64,000 nucleotides of DNA from Thermotogota bacterium (lineage in GTDB: Bacteria > Thermotogota > Thermotogae > Thermotogales > Thermotogaceae), in the NCBI GenBank assembly GCA_030550515.1, contig JAUQPE010000029.1:62001-126000 (forward strand). The letters are read 5' to 3'. The notes under the pieces were generated by a model. That model saw only the letters and a list, made by a program, of their open reading frames with translations. It searched no databases and was not told the DNA's origin. Numbering within the stretch: the stretch's first letter is position 1; each line of letters opens with the position of its first letter. The position numbers and the translations under genes are program-made. This document shows, one piece after another, positions 39,909-49,748 of the stretch.

Positions 39909-41494
39909 GGTTGCCCATCACCCACCAAGATCCTGAAGTTCAGCTCTGGGAATATCGCGTCGACCCACTCGTAGTATTCCAGGACTTTTTCGTTTATCCT
40001 TCCTTTGATCAGCTGTTCGTGCAAATCCAGGAACCTCTTTATGTGTGTTTTCACTCTGTTGGTCGCATATTCCACGCTCGTGCCAGTCGTCATGATGAAG
40101 GCCCAGTCGCTGGATTGCGCCAAGAGGAGCTCTCTGAGCATTTGGTTCAGAACTCTCTCCGTCAACGGATCACAACTGTCCTTGTATTTTTCTGCAAGCT
40201 CCAAAATTTTTTCTCCCATCTCATGGACGTGAAAGTAAATCCAGTCGTTCTTGCCGCTGAGCCAAACGTCGTAATAGCCCCCAGCTCCCCAACTCGAAGA
40301 AGCGGGCATCACCACCTGAACTTCATCCAGAGTATCCAAGACCTCCGACGGTGTGGCTAGCTTCAGGACCTTCGACTCGAAGGTGAGCTCCATGAACCTC
40401 TTCAAGAAGAACACACCTTCAAACCACCAGTGTCCGAACAGTTCTGCGTCGAACGGGGCCACGATCACCGGCTCGACACCCATGACTTCGATCAAGCGCT
40501 CTACCTGTTTCTCCTTCTTCCTGAGGAAATCCCTCGCGTGTTCTTCGACGGCTTCCATGGCCTCGTCTATGTCGTAGTAGTCCTTTTGAGAGAGATCCAA
40601 GCTTTTCGAAGTTATCTTGTGGTACTTTATACCGGTGTTCACCCTAACGCCGGAAGGATCGATGTAGTCCCTTATGTAATCGTACTCCCTATCGAACCCA
40701 ACGTCCCTGTAGAACTCCCTGTACCTGGGATCACCTGGATATCCAACCGTGGAACTCCAGATCTGCTCGCTGGATTCCGGATCGCGGGCGAAGGCGAACA
40801 CACCTGAAGGTGTCATCACGGGACGGTAAACGCCGTAACGCGGTTGCTCGTCGGCGAACCAAAATGCGTGGGAATCGACGAAGAAATACTCCAAACCGTG
40901 CTTCGAAAGGAAGGCCTCCAACCCCTCAAAGTAACCACACTCGGCCAACCATATCCCCCTGGGTTTCTTCCCGAAGTGTTTCTCGTAGTTTCGAACGGCA
41001 ACACTCAATTGTGTGTCCACGATACGAGGATACATCTGGTAGAGAGGAAGGAACGCGTGGGTAGCGTTACATGTTATGATCTCGAGCCTTCCCTCCCGTT
41101 GGTACTTTTTGAAACCCTCGACGATGTCCCCTCCGAAACTTTCGAAGACACCCAGAACCCTCTGGAAGTGTTCGAGGTAGTATCTGGCCATTTTGTGTTT
41201 TCTGGAATCCTCGTTTCTGGTGACTTCTACCTCTTTCTTCGAAAGCTCTATGAGTTTTTCCATGTGCCTTCTGTACTTCTCCTGAAGGTCCTTGGTTTTC
41301 AGCATTTCGAGAAGGGGAGGCGTGAAAGACATGGTGAGGCGAAAGTTCTTCATTTCCTCGAAGATCATGAGCAAAGGTATGTACGTCTCCGTGATGGCTT
41401 CAAAAAGCCATCTCTCTTCGAGGAAAGAACCGTACTCCGGATGATGAACGTAAGGAAGGTGGGCGTGGAGCACCAGAAGTATCTTCCCTCTCAT
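39905..41494 (-). CDS. Glycoside hydrolase family 57 protein, 1,4-alpha-glucan branching enzyme type
   Basis: 529 residues. GH57 motifs are clear: [12 protein letters not shown] at the N terminus, [17 protein letters not shown] (nucleophile Glu in WLAECGY), [19 protein letters not shown] (acid/base Asp in [10 protein letters not shown]) and a C-terminal DUF1957-type helical domain ([25 protein letters not shown]). The arrangement fits the GH57 branching enzymes that make alpha-1,6 links in glycogen; an alpha-amylase name is also used in Thermotoga. The ATG follows GATCGT-type weak context, 4 bases after the DUF4912 gene. Confidence 0.92.
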   Translation of the reverse strand: MRGKILLVLHAHLPYVHHPEYGSFLEERWLFEAITETYIPLLMIFEEMKNFRLTMSFTPPLLEMLKTKDLQEKYRRHMEKLIELSKKEVEVTRNEDSRKHKMARYYLEHFQRVLGVFESFGGDIVEGFKKYQREGRLEIITCNATHAFLPLYQMYPRIVDTQLSVAVRNYEKHFGKKPRGIWLAECGYFEGLEAFLSKHGLEYFFVDSHAFWFADEQPRYGVYRPVMTPSGVFAFARDPESSEQIWSSTVGYPGDPRYREFYRDVGFDREYDYIRDYIDPSGVRVNTGIKYHKITSKSLDLSQKDYYDIDEAMEAVEEHARDFLRKKEKQVERLIEVMGVEPVIVAPFDAELFGHWWFEGVFFLKRFMELTFESKVLKLATPSEVLDTLDEVQVVMPASSSWGAGGYYDVWLSGKNDWIYFHVHEMGEKILELAEKYKDSCDPLTERVLNQMLRELLLAQSSDWAFIMTTGTSVEYATNRVKTHIKRFLDLHEQLIKGRINEKVLEYYEWVDAIFPELNFRILVGDGQP

Positions 41495-41498
41495 ACGA

Positions 41499-42227
41499 TC
41501 ACCTTCTGTCTAGAGTGCTTTTTCCAATCCCAGATCCTGAGACTATCTCCTGGAAAGAACTCAAAACGCTCAATTTCTCTACAGGCTTTACGAGGCTACC
41601 CCTGGACACGGAAACCCAACGCCTCCTGCTCCTCAAGTCCACCCATCTCTCCCTCGAAGAGAGAGAAGGCGAGTCCGAAGGCACTTTCGCCGCGTTGGAC
41701 CTGAGGACCGGTACAAACTCTTCCCCTTCCAGATAGCCCATTTCCGAAAGGTAAACGGCCCTCGAAGAAGGTACGTGGAAGTAAAAGTTCTTCGCATTAA
41801 GGGTGTTTTCGTCCAACCTGTGTTCGAACGTACGATGGGCATTCTTCCCGTTGAACATCACAAAACTTACGTCGTAAAGCCTGAGGATAGCTTTACCTTC
41901 CTTCGCCTTCTGTAACAACGTGTTTCTCACGTTTTCACTGAGATCCCAGTAAACGAAAGCGAGATGGGGGTTCACAGGCATGAGAACGAGTTTGTCTCTG
42001 TTGTAAGTCTTGGGAAGTTCGACGTGGGTACTCGAAGACAGGGTGGTGAATGGAACAGAAGTGCTCGAAACGTGTTCGCATTCTTCCAACCTTTCTCTTA
42101 TGATCCTTATGACGTCTCTTTTCTTCATGGCCTTTCTGACCCGAAGTCCCATGCTTTTTGCGAACTTTTTCAGCTCTTGAATGGATGGAGAACTTTCGAG
42201 CCACTTCAGCAGATCCTCTTTTTGCAT
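41499..42227 (-). CDS. DUF4912-domain protein
   Basis: 242 residues. The N-terminal ~50 residues resemble a SAP/Rho-N-like helical domain (QELKKFAKSMGLRVRKAMKKRDVI). The DUF4912 part follows (LVLMPVNPHLAFVYWDLSE, ILRLYDVSFVMFNG, FYFHVPSSRAVYLSEMGYL), which looks like a carbohydrate-binding or Ig-like fold. The basic, Ser-rich C terminus is low-complexity. It is the first gene of an operon with the GH57 branching enzyme, so a role in glycogen or starch handling is likely but unproven. Confidence 0.82.
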   Translation of the reverse strand: MQKEDLLKWLESSPSIQELKKFAKSMGLRVRKAMKKRDVIRIIRERLEECEHVSSTSVPFTTLSSSTHVELPKTYNRDKLVLMPVNPHLAFVYWDLSENVRNTLLQKAKEGKAILRLYDVSFVMFNGKNAHRTFEHRLDENTLNAKNFYFHVPSSRAVYLSEMGYLEGEEFVPVLRSNAAKVPSDSPSLSSRERWVDLRSRRRWVSVSRGSLVKPVEKLSVLSSFQEIVSGSGIGKSTLDRR

Positions 42228-42262
42228 GTTCTCACTCCCTGTCTTAAATCTACTTTTAAAAA

Positions 42263-42291
42263 ATTATAACGCCCAATCTTTGAGTTGTAAA
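42263..42291 (-). promoter_or_regulatory. Promoter of the DUF4912-GH57-rsmA-glpP operon
   Basis: On the minus strand TTTACA (42291-42286), a 17-base spacer and TATAAT (42268-42263), about 35 bases before the DUF4912 start. Confidence 0.7.
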
Positions 42292-42524
42292 CACGAAATA
42301 AAAAGCGAAAAGTGCGTAAATTTGTCTTTGGACTGGTATAATTGACACAAACATCAAAAAAAGTCCCATTACAACTGATTCGCAAGTTCGACCTTCCCCC
42401 CACGATGTTGTTCAGGGAAGGATGAGGTAGAATATTGTGTGAACGCAAGTTATGGACGATACGTTGCTTTTCTGCAGGATCACAAAAATTTGTAAGGTTG
42501 AGAGTGGGGAGCCGGAGCGGGAAG
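42292..42524 (+). other. AT-rich divergent intergenic region
   Basis: The largest non-coding gap (297 bases from 42228, counting the minus-strand promoter). TGGTATAAT at 42334-42342 is an extended -10 directed toward the IF-2B-like gene, and TAGAAT near 42430 is a weaker alternative. TTGACA at 42342-42347 has no matching -10. No hairpin with a T-tract, no repeat and no RNA gene could be made out. The leader from 42349 to the ATG at 42525 would be long, about 175 bases, and unexplained. Confidence 0.45.
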
Positions 42525-43235
42525 ATGGGAAGATGCCTGGAGGTACTCGAAGGGTTGGCGGCTCAGGGTTCCATTGAGGTGTTAAAGTTTTTTTGTTCTT
42601 TCTTGGTTGAGAACTTCGAAAAGATGAAGAAAGCTGAAGTGATAGACGATCTGGAACGTTTCTTGGCGAAAAAACCGATGGCATCTCTTGAAAGACTCAA
42701 GGAGAAGCTGGAAAGGGAATGGACTGAGGAAGCGATTCTAATTTTTTTAAAGAGCACAGAGAAATCTCTCGAAAGGACCACAGATTATGCCGCGAAGCTA
42801 CTTCGAGGCAAAGTTGTCCTAACGTTGAGCAACAGCGTCACGTTGAGGGATACTTTCCTGAAGGCAAAAGAAATCTCCGTGTTCGTTCAGGAATCGTTAC
42901 CCGGTGGCGAAGGGAAGGTGTTGTTCGAATCTTTACGAGAAAATGGGATTGAAGCCTTCTTGATCCCAGATGCTTTGTGTTTCAGGTATCTGAGAGAGGT
43001 CGATGCATGCGTGATCGGTGCGGATTACGTTTACCCTTCTGGTGACGTCTTGAATAAAGTGGGGTCTGCCACGTTGGCTGTTTTGTGCGAACATTTCAGA
43101 AAACCGTTCCTTGTTGTGGCGGATCCGAGTAAGTTTGGAAAGAGATTTCCCAAAGAGACGGAACTGTTCGAGAGAGTACCTTCGAAGCTCATAACGGCCA
43201 TTTTGACTGACCCTGAAGGAGGGACGGTATGCTGA
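42525..43235 (+). CDS. IF-2B (eIF2B-alpha/sugar-phosphate isomerase) family protein
   Basis: 236 residues. The C-terminal half has the IF-2B fold signature: [45 protein letters not shown] and [15 protein letters not shown]. The N-terminal half is helical. The family includes methylthioribose-1-phosphate and ribose-1,5-bisphosphate isomerases. The usual isomerase Gly-rich loop with catalytic Cys is not visible here ([17 protein letters not shown] instead), so activity is uncertain. ATG 42525 follows GGAG at 7 bases; GTG 42504 and an earlier GTG at 42435 are alternatives. It overlaps aspS by 7 bases. Confidence 0.72.
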   Translation: MGRCLEVLEGLAAQGSIEVLKFFCSFLVENFEKMKKAEVIDDLERFLAKKPMASLERLKEKLEREWTEEAILIFLKSTEKSLERTTDYAAKLLRGKVVLTLSNSVTLRDTFLKAKEISVFVQESLPGGEGKVLFESLRENGIEAFLIPDALCFRYLREVDACVIGADYVYPSGDVLNKVGSATLAVLCEHFRKPFLVVADPSKFGKRFPKETELFERVPSKLITAILTDPEGGTVC

Positions 43236-44971
43236 GGACTCACACTTGTGGAGAGCTGAGGGTGAAGGACGTCGGCAAGAGGGTGAGGCTTTGTGGATGG
43301 GTCGACAGGGTGAGGGATCTGGGAGGCATCAGGTTCATAGTCCTGAGGGATAGGTACGGCTACACGCAGGTCGTCTGCGATCCTTCGAGTGAGGCCTACA
43401 GAAAAGCTGAGGACTTGACCAGGGAATCGGTGATACTCGTCGAGGGGACGGTCGAGAGAAGGCCAGCCGGTACCGAGAACCCCAACATCCCAACCGGTGA
43501 GATAGAAGTGAGAGCGGAAAGGTTGGAGGTGCTCTCGAAGGCGGACCCCCTTCCTTTCTACCCAGACGAACGGCCCAGCGAAGAGATTCGGTTGAAGTAC
43601 AGGTACATAGATCTGCGTTCGGAGAAGATGAAGAACAACATAATCACGAGGTACAGAGTGATGAAAGCGATCAGAGATTATTTCGACAAGCTTGGTTTCG
43701 TCGAAGTGGAGACACCCTTTCTCACCAAGAGCACTCCCGAAGGAGCGAGAGATTTTCTCGTTCCATCTAGGCTACGCCCAGGCAAGTTCTACGCGCTCCC
43801 ACAGTCTCCTCAACTTTTCAAACAACTCCTCATGATCGCGGGATTCGACAGGTACTTCCAGATTGTTCGTTGTTTCAGAGACGAAGACCTCAGGGCGGAT
43901 AGGCAACCCGAGTTCACCCAAGTGGACGTCGAGATGTCCTTCGTCGATGTGGACGACATCTTGAGCGTCAGCGAGGGAATGATCGCCTACGTCTTCAAGG
44001 AAGTTCTCGGAATCGAATTGAAGGTACCTTTCGAAAGGCTCTCCCACGAAGAGGTTATGGAAAAGTATGGGAGCGACAAGCCTGACAGAAGGTTCGGTAT
44101 GGAACTCGTCGATCTAGGGGCGTTCTTCGAGAACAGCGGTTTCAGAGTGATCGACAGCATCCTGGAGGAAGGGGGGCACGTCAAAGGTTTCGTGATCCCT
44201 GGCTTTGCCCAGGAGATGTCCAGGAAGAAGGGTGACGAAATCTCTGAAAGAGCGAAGATCTTGGGACTTGGCGGTATCTTGTGGTTCAAGGTGGAGAACG
44301 GTATCGTCTCCCCACAGAAAAAGGTTCTGGAACGTGTCTTTGAGAGGGTATCCAAATCGCTAGGGATGAAAGAAGGAGACGTGTGCGTGATCGCCGCCTC
44401 AAAGAACAGAGACTCGTTGAACGAGGCGTTGGGCATTCTCAGGTTGGAGATAGGGAGAAACCACTTCCAGCACCTGGCGAAAGGGTTCGACGTGCTCTGG
44501 GTGGTGGACTTTCCGTTCTTCGAATGGAGCGAGGAAGAGGGAAGATATGTGGCAAGACACCATCCCTTCACGATGCCAATCTTGGAGGACTTGGAAACCA
44601 AGGAGATCTCGAAGGTGAGGGCAAAGGCTTACGATTTGGTGTTGAACGGATACGAGGTAGGGGGCGGAAGTATTAGGATCCACAGAAGGGATGTCCAGGA
44701 AAAGGTATTCAGGTTGCTTGGCTTGGACGAAAATGCCATCCAGGAAAAGTTCGGATTCTTCTTGGAAGCCATGAAGTATGGGGTCCCACCGCACGGAGGT
44801 ATCGCCTTTGGTTTGGACAGACTTGTGAGCATAATGGTGGGTGAAAGCTCTATCAGGGAAGTGATCGCCTTCCCGAAGACGGGAAACGGTGTCTGCCTCT
44901 TGACTGGGGCCCCATCCGAAGTCGAAAGAAAGCAGCTTGAAGAGCTCAGGATCAGCGTTCGGGAGGGATAA
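43229..44971 (+). CDS. aspS: Aspartyl-tRNA synthetase (bacterial type)
   Basis: 580 residues, the long bacterial form with the GAD insertion domain (residues ~290-410). The N-terminal OB fold ([24 protein letters not shown]) and class II motifs follow: [11 protein letters not shown], motif 2 [23 protein letters not shown], and motif 3 [31 protein letters not shown] marks AspRS. Since asnS is present at 8653, discriminating charging is expected. The ATG follows AAGGAGGG inside the end of the IF-2B-like gene. Confidence 0.97.
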   Translation: MLRTHTCGELRVKDVGKRVRLCGWVDRVRDLGGIRFIVLRDRYGYTQVVCDPSSEAYRKAEDLTRESVILVEGTVERRPAGTENPNIPTGEIEVRAERLEVLSKADPLPFYPDERPSEEIRLKYRYIDLRSEKMKNNIITRYRVMKAIRDYFDKLGFVEVETPFLTKSTPEGARDFLVPSRLRPGKFYALPQSPQLFKQLLMIAGFDRYFQIVRCFRDEDLRADRQPEFTQVDVEMSFVDVDDILSVSEGMIAYVFKEVLGIELKVPFERLSHEEVMEKYGSDKPDRRFGMELVDLGAFFENSGFRVIDSILEEGGHVKGFVIPGFAQEMSRKKGDEISERAKILGLGGILWFKVENGIVSPQKKVLERVFERVSKSLGMKEGDVCVIAASKNRDSLNEALGILRLEIGRNHFQHLAKGFDVLWVVDFPFFEWSEEEGRYVARHHPFTMPILEDLETKEISKVRAKAYDLVLNGYEVGGGSIRIHRRDVQEKVFRLLGLDENAIQEKFGFFLEAMKYGVPPHGGIAFGLDRLVSIMVGESSIREVIAFPKTGNGVCLLTGAPSEVERKQLEELRISVREG

Positions 44972-44974
44972 AAG

Positions 44975-45307
44975 ATGGAAGATCTGAGGCTCGATCTCAT
45001 GGATTTACAGGACAAATTGGTGGTGACGGTGAGGGGAGACGTGGACGCTTACAATTCGGCCAAGTTGAAGGAAGAGCTGAAGAAACTTATCAGTTCGACG
45101 GACAAAAAAAAGATCGTGCTCGACATGTCCTCCGTTTCCTACCTCGACAGTGCAGGGCTCGGAACTCTGGTCGTGATACTGAAGGACGCAAAGATGAACG
45201 GAAAAGAATTCATCCTCAGTTCACTCAGAGAGAGCATCATGAAGATCTTCAAAATCACCCATCTCGACAAGATATTCAAGATCGTGGACACCTTGGAGGA
45301 GGCGTGA
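44975..45307 (+). CDS. STAS-domain anti-sigma factor antagonist
   Basis: 110 residues, a single STAS domain like SpoIIAA/RsbV. The phosphorylatable Ser lies in [20 protein letters not shown] (LDSxGLG, ~residue 60). Such proteins switch by Ser phosphorylation and are reset by PP2C/SpoIIE phosphatases. No anti-sigma kinase is nearby. The start is 3 bases after the aspS stop with GGGAGGGA. cmk follows after 1 base. Confidence 0.92.
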   Translation: MEDLRLDLMDLQDKLVVTVRGDVDAYNSAKLKEELKKLISSTDKKKIVLDMSSVSYLDSAGLGTLVVILKDAKMNGKEFILSSLRESIMKIFKITHLDKIFKIVDTLEEA

Positions 45308-45308
45308 G

Positions 45309-45974
45309 ATGGGATTTCAAGTGGCGATAGATGGACCGGCCGCATCTGGAAAATCAACTGTGGCAAGGTTGCTGGCGGAAAGACTCGGTTTCGAGCACGT
45401 GAACAGCGGTGCCATATACCGCGCGGTTGCGGTCTTCCTCCACGACTCAGGTTTGACGCCAAACAGTCCAACCGACGTTTTGGGAGAAGTCCTCTCGAGT
45501 TTGAAAATCGATTATTCCAACGGAAGAGTCTTCGTGAACGGGGAAGATTACTCTGAGAGGATACAAACACCGCAGGCAGGTCTCTTAGCCTCGGACTTCG
45601 CGAAACTGAAAGTCGTCCGCGAACATCTCGTGAGAGTGCAAAGGGAGATCTGTGACGAAAAAAATGTGGTCGTCGACGGAAGGGACATAGGAACTGTCGT
45701 CCTACCGAACGCTCACCTCAAGATATTCCTCACGGCTTCTCTCGAGGAAAGGGTGGAAAGAAAACTGAGAGACTACTTGAGAAAGGGAATCAACGTGGAC
45801 AGAGAAACGGTGAGGAGAGAGCTAGTGGAGAGAGACGAGCAAGACAGCGCTCGATCCGTGGCGCCTTTGAGGCCGGCGGAGGATGCCGTGATAATAGACA
45901 CCACTAACCTTCGAATAGAAGAGGTTCTTGAGAAGGTTTTGAGACTGGTTCAAGAGAGGATGAGAAAGGTTTGA
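45309..45974 (+). CDS. cmk: Cytidylate kinase
   Basis: Phosphorylates CMP and dCMP with ATP. The 221 residues contain the P-loop VAIDGPAASGKSTVARLLAE, the CMP-binding GAIYRAVA and VVDGRDIGTVVLPNAHLKIFLTAS, and the lid RKLRDYLRKG with RDEQDSARSVAPLRPAEDAVIIDTT. ATG after GGAGGCGTGAG. It is followed by ispH and rpsA, the common cmk-ispH-rpsA order. Confidence 0.97.
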   Translation: MGFQVAIDGPAASGKSTVARLLAERLGFEHVNSGAIYRAVAVFLHDSGLTPNSPTDVLGEVLSSLKIDYSNGRVFVNGEDYSERIQTPQAGLLASDFAKLKVVREHLVRVQREICDEKNVVVDGRDIGTVVLPNAHLKIFLTASLEERVERKLRDYLRKGINVDRETVRRELVERDEQDSARSVAPLRPAEDAVIIDTTNLRIEEVLEKVLRLVQERMRKV

Positions 45975-46813
45975 GATTGTTCGTGGCGAAACACATCGGT
46001 TTCTGTTCTGGCGTCGAGAGGGCATACCTCACGATCAAGAGACTTTTGGTGGAAGGCAGAAGGGTCGTCACCGATGGGGACGTGGTTCACAACCCGCAAG
46101 TCATGGAGGAACTCAAAAGTCTGGGCCTTTTGGTGAGCAAAGATGCGGTCTTCGAGGATGCCGTTTTCGCGGTGAGAGCACACGGAATTCCTCAAAGCGA
46201 ATACGAGAGGGTAAAAAGGAACTTTCGCGAAGTGGTCGACCTCACCTGCCCTATCGTTCTCAAACTCTTCGAGATCGCAAAAGAACTCTCCAAAGAAGGC
46301 AAAGTCGTCGTTTTCGGAAAGGAGAACCATCCTGAGATGGTCGCCTTGAAGAGCCACGTCCCAGGCGCGTTGATCACCCTCTCCCCCCAGAGGGTAGATG
46401 CCCCAGAGGTAGTCTTCCTCTCTCAGACCACTTCCTCCATCGACGAATACAAGGCTTTTGTTGCGGAAACGATTAGAATAAACGATTTCAAGAAGGCCTT
46501 GATGCTGAACACGATCTGTCCTGCCACGATCTTGCGGGAAAGAGAAGTGGAAGAGTTGTCGAAGAACTGTGATGTTTCGATCGTGGTAGGAGGCAGGAAC
46601 AGTGCGAACACGGAAAAGTTGGTTAGGATCGCTTCGAAGAACGGCGTGGTTGTTTGGATAGAGAGGGAGGATGAGCTACCCGAAGACATAGTAGAATATG
46701 AAACGGTGTGTGTGTTCAGTGGGACTTCCACGCCAAACACCACTGTCCTCAGAGTGGTTGAAAAACTGAAAGAGATGGAGGGAAGGAGCCATGGAATCGA
46801 GAGAATTCAATGA
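45971..46813 (+). CDS. ispH: 4-hydroxy-3-methylbut-2-enyl diphosphate reductase IspH
   Basis: Last step of the MEP pathway: makes IPP and DMAPP using a [4Fe-4S] centre. The 280 residues carry three cluster Cys, in GFCSGVERAYLTI, DLTCPIVLKL and LNTICPATILREREVEEL, plus VRAHGIPQSEYE (His ligand), GKENHPEM and VGGRNSANTEKLV. TTG start overlapping the cmk stop. The end overlaps rpsA by 23 bases. Confidence 0.96.
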   Translation: MRLFVAKHIGFCSGVERAYLTIKRLLVEGRRVVTDGDVVHNPQVMEELKSLGLLVSKDAVFEDAVFAVRAHGIPQSEYERVKRNFREVVDLTCPIVLKLFEIAKELSKEGKVVVFGKENHPEMVALKSHVPGALITLSPQRVDAPEVVFLSQTTSSIDEYKAFVAETIRINDFKKALMLNTICPATILREREVEELSKNCDVSIVVGGRNSANTEKLVRIASKNGVVVWIEREDELPEDIVEYETVCVFSGTSTPNTTVLRVVEKLKEMEGRSHGIERIQ

Positions 46814-48422
46814 ACACGCCCTCAACAGTTTCGAGGTTCCGGAGTTCAGGAGAGGAGAGGTTGTCACGGGAAGAGTGATCGGGAAGGAAGAAGAGGGATT
46901 GGTTGTGGACTTCGGCGGAAAGAGCGAGGGGTTCGTTCCCCAAGAAGAACTCTTGAAACCCCTCGAAAGTTACAGAGTGGGAGACGTGCTAACACTTCAG
47001 ATAATACAGCTCAGAGATGAAGATCGAACGATCCTTTCCGAGAGAAGACCCGCTTACAGGGAGACCTTGGAAAGAGTGAAAAAAGCATACGAAGAGGAAA
47101 CACCCGTTAAAGCCAGAGTCGTGTCCGAAGTGAAAGGGGGTTACAAGGTCGTACTCGAGGGTGTGATTCCCGCGTTCTTACCAGGTTCCCTTTCTGCATT
47201 CAAGAGAAACCAACCCATTCCAAAGGAAGAGTTCGATGTCTTAATCGTAGACTTCACCGAGGAAAAGCGAGGGCAAAACGTGGTGGTCTCCAGAAAAGCG
47301 TTGATCGAGAAAGAGATCCTGGCTTTCTTCGCGAGCAAGAAAGTAGGGGACGTGGTGGAAGGTAGGGTGAAGAGGATCCAGGATGCTGGAGTCGTTCTGG
47401 AGATCGCCGAATCGATAGAAGGTTTCATTCCGAGGAGTGAGCTGAGCTATGACCCTTCCACGAGACCTGCCGATTTGGTGAAAGTGGGAGATTCGATCTC
47501 AGCAAAGATCATCAGGCTTGAACCGGAGAACAACAAGGTTGTCTTGAGCCTGAAACAGCTCCTACCGGACCCCTGGCAGAGGATCGTCGAAAAATACCCC
47601 GTCGGAAAAGTGGTGACAGGAGTGGTGAAAACCATCCACCCGTTTGGTTTCTTTGTCACCCTGGAACCTGGCGTTGAAGGATTGGTCCCGTACTCGGAGG
47701 TGTTCTGGGGGAACGTTCGTAGGAAGTTGGAAGAAGTGGTCCGACCCGGAGACGTGGTCAAGGTTGAAGTCATAGGAGTGGATCCCGAAAACAAAAAGAT
47801 CACCTTGAGCTATAGGCGAGCGAAAGGAAATCCGTGGGAAGGAGTGGAAGAGAGGTATCCCGTTGGGAACGTGGTCACGGGAAAGGTGACGAAGATCATA
47901 AAGCAGGGGATCTTCGTGGAACTCGAAGAAGGCTTGGAAGGGTTCGTTCCAATCTCGGAGATCTCGTGGAACTACGTTGAGTCACCTGAAGAGTTGTTCA
48001 AAGTGGGCGACAAAGTCAGAGCGAAGATAGTGAATTTGGACAAGGAGAACAGAAGACTCACCCTCAGCGTGAAACAAGCATCTGAAAACCCATGGATACG
48101 GGTTTTCAACGAGCTGAAAAAAGGTTCGATTGTCACCGGTGTTGTTAGAAAAGTGCTGAACTCTGGTATCGTTGTTAGGGTCGAAGATTACGACGTGGAC
48201 GGCTTTGTTCCCGTCAGCCACGTCCTGGGTTCCCACAACATCGGGGACAAGGTCCACCTCGTCGTCCTCAGGTTAGACGAGAACGAGAGAACCGGCGGAA
48301 GGCTTATTCTCAGTGAAAGAGAGTACGAAGAGAAGAAGAACTTGGAGGAGTACAGGGAGAGCGTTCAAAACGAAAAAACGCAGAGGAGCTTCGAAGACAT
48401 CTTGAAAAAAGGTGAAAAATGA
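46791..48422 (+). CDS. rpsA: Ribosomal protein S1 homologue (six S1 domains)
   Basis: 543 residues with six consecutive S1 RNA-binding domains starting near residues 20, 104, 188, 273, 359 and 443 (each GxVVxGxV...FVPxSE...VGDxVxAKI). The first two are degenerate, as in E. coli S1 where they dock to the ribosome; the others keep FGFFV/GIFVEL-type RNA-binding faces. It probably helps mRNA binding at the 30S subunit. The ATG lies inside ispH. The gene overlaps der by 4 bases. Confidence 0.93.
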   Translation: MESREFNEHALNSFEVPEFRRGEVVTGRVIGKEEEGLVVDFGGKSEGFVPQEELLKPLESYRVGDVLTLQIIQLRDEDRTILSERRPAYRETLERVKKAYEEETPVKARVVSEVKGGYKVVLEGVIPAFLPGSLSAFKRNQPIPKEEFDVLIVDFTEEKRGQNVVVSRKALIEKEILAFFASKKVGDVVEGRVKRIQDAGVVLEIAESIEGFIPRSELSYDPSTRPADLVKVGDSISAKIIRLEPENNKVVLSLKQLLPDPWQRIVEKYPVGKVVTGVVKTIHPFGFFVTLEPGVEGLVPYSEVFWGNVRRKLEEVVRPGDVVKVEVIGVDPENKKITLSYRRAKGNPWEGVEERYPVGNVVTGKVTKIIKQGIFVELEEGLEGFVPISEISWNYVESPEELFKVGDKVRAKIVNLDKENRRLTLSVKQASENPWIRVFNELKKGSIVTGVVRKVLNSGIVVRVEDYDVDGFVPVSHVLGSHNIGDKVHLVVLRLDENERTGGRLILSEREYEEKKNLEEYRESVQNEKTQRSFEDILKKGEK

Positions 48423-49744
48423 GTATGGCTCTCGTGTTGATCGTCGGTAAGCCGAACGTTGGAAAATCGACGCTTTTCAACAAGCTTATCAAGAAACGCA
48501 AATCCATCGTCGACGATGAAGAAGGGGTCACCAGGGACCCCGTTCAGGACGTTGTAGAGTGGTACGGAAAAAAGTTCAAACTCGTCGATACTTGCGGCGT
48601 TTTCGACAAACCAGAAGACGTCATCTCCCAGAAGATGAAAGAAGTCACCCTTAACATGGTCAAGGAAGCTGATCTTGTGCTGTTCGTTGTCGACGGCCGT
48701 GAGGGTATCACGGCCGAAGACTTGAACCTCGCGGATTTTCTCAGAAAATCACAGGTTGATGTGCTCCTTGTGGCAAACAAGGCTGAAAACATGAAGAAGT
48801 TTGAAAGAGAGATCAAATCAGAGCTCTACTCGCTCGGTTTTGGGGAGCCGATACCCGTTTCCGCTGAACACAACATCAACTTGGACGTCCTCTTGGAAAA
48901 CATCGTGAAACGCCTGGAAGGGAAGGGATTGCAGCTAGACGAAAGAACAGAGTTCAAAGATGCGGTGAAAGTGGCCATCGTCGGAAGGCCGAACGTTGGG
49001 AAATCTTCTCTTTTCAACGCGATCTTGAACAAGGAACGGGCGCTCGTGACGCCCATACCTGGGACCACCCGCGATCCCGTGGACGAGGAGGTGATGATAG
49101 ACGAAAAGAGGTACCTCTTCGTGGATACGGCGGGGTTGAGGAAGAGATCGAGGGTGGAACCGGGAACAGTGGAACGCTACAGCACCTATCGGACGGTCGA
49201 AAGTATAGAGAGAGCCGACGTGGTAGTCCTGGTTTTGGACGCCACCGAGGGGATCACCCGCCAAGACCAAAAGATAGCCGGGCTCATCGAGAGAAGGGGA
49301 AAAGGCATCGTTGTGGTGTTCAACAAGTGGGACTTGGTGGAACATCGGGAAAAAAGGATCGACGAGTACACCACCCTCTTCAGGGAAAGATTGTACTTCG
49401 TGGACTTCAGCCCCCTCGTCTTCACCTCCGCCAGCAAGGGGTGGGGTATCGGACAAGTCTTGGAGGCGATAGATCGGGCGTACGCGTCGCTCACAACAAA
49501 GGTACCTTCAAGCGCTCTCAATTCCGCCCTCCAAAAGGTTTTAGCGTTCACAAACCTTCCCAAGGGATTGAAGATCTACTTCGGGTTTCAAGTGGACGTG
49601 AAACCGCCCGTCTTTTTGTTCTTTGTGAACAAGATCGAGAAGGTGAAAGAACCTCAGAAGGTTTTCCTGAGAAGGCTCATTCGAGAGTACGTCCACCCGT
49701 TTGAGGGGAGCCCTATCTTTTTGAAATTCAAAGAGAGTAGGTGA
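48419..49744 (+). CDS. der: Ribosome assembly GTPase Der (EngA)
   Basis: 441 residues with two tandem GTPase domains and a KH-like C-terminal domain. Domain 1 has GKPNVGKSTLFN, DTCGVFD and a G4 motif NKAE (Asp replaced by Glu). Domain 2 has GRPNVGKSSLFN, DTAGLRKRSRV and NKWD. The KH-like end is YFGFQVDVKPPVFLFFVN. It acts in 50S assembly. ATGA overlap with rpsA. The NKAE variant may weaken guanine specificity in domain 1. Confidence 0.96.
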   Translation: MSMALVLIVGKPNVGKSTLFNKLIKKRKSIVDDEEGVTRDPVQDVVEWYGKKFKLVDTCGVFDKPEDVISQKMKEVTLNMVKEADLVLFVVDGREGITAEDLNLADFLRKSQVDVLLVANKAENMKKFEREIKSELYSLGFGEPIPVSAEHNINLDVLLENIVKRLEGKGLQLDERTEFKDAVKVAIVGRPNVGKSSLFNAILNKERALVTPIPGTTRDPVDEEVMIDEKRYLFVDTAGLRKRSRVEPGTVERYSTYRTVESIERADVVVLVLDATEGITRQDQKIAGLIERRGKGIVVVFNKWDLVEHREKRIDEYTTLFRERLYFVDFSPLVFTSASKGWGIGQVLEAIDRAYASLTTKVPSSALNSALQKVLAFTNLPKGLKIYFGFQVDVKPPVFLFFVNKIEKVKEPQKVFLRRLIREYVHPFEGSPIFLKFKESR

Positions 49745-49748
49745 TGGT

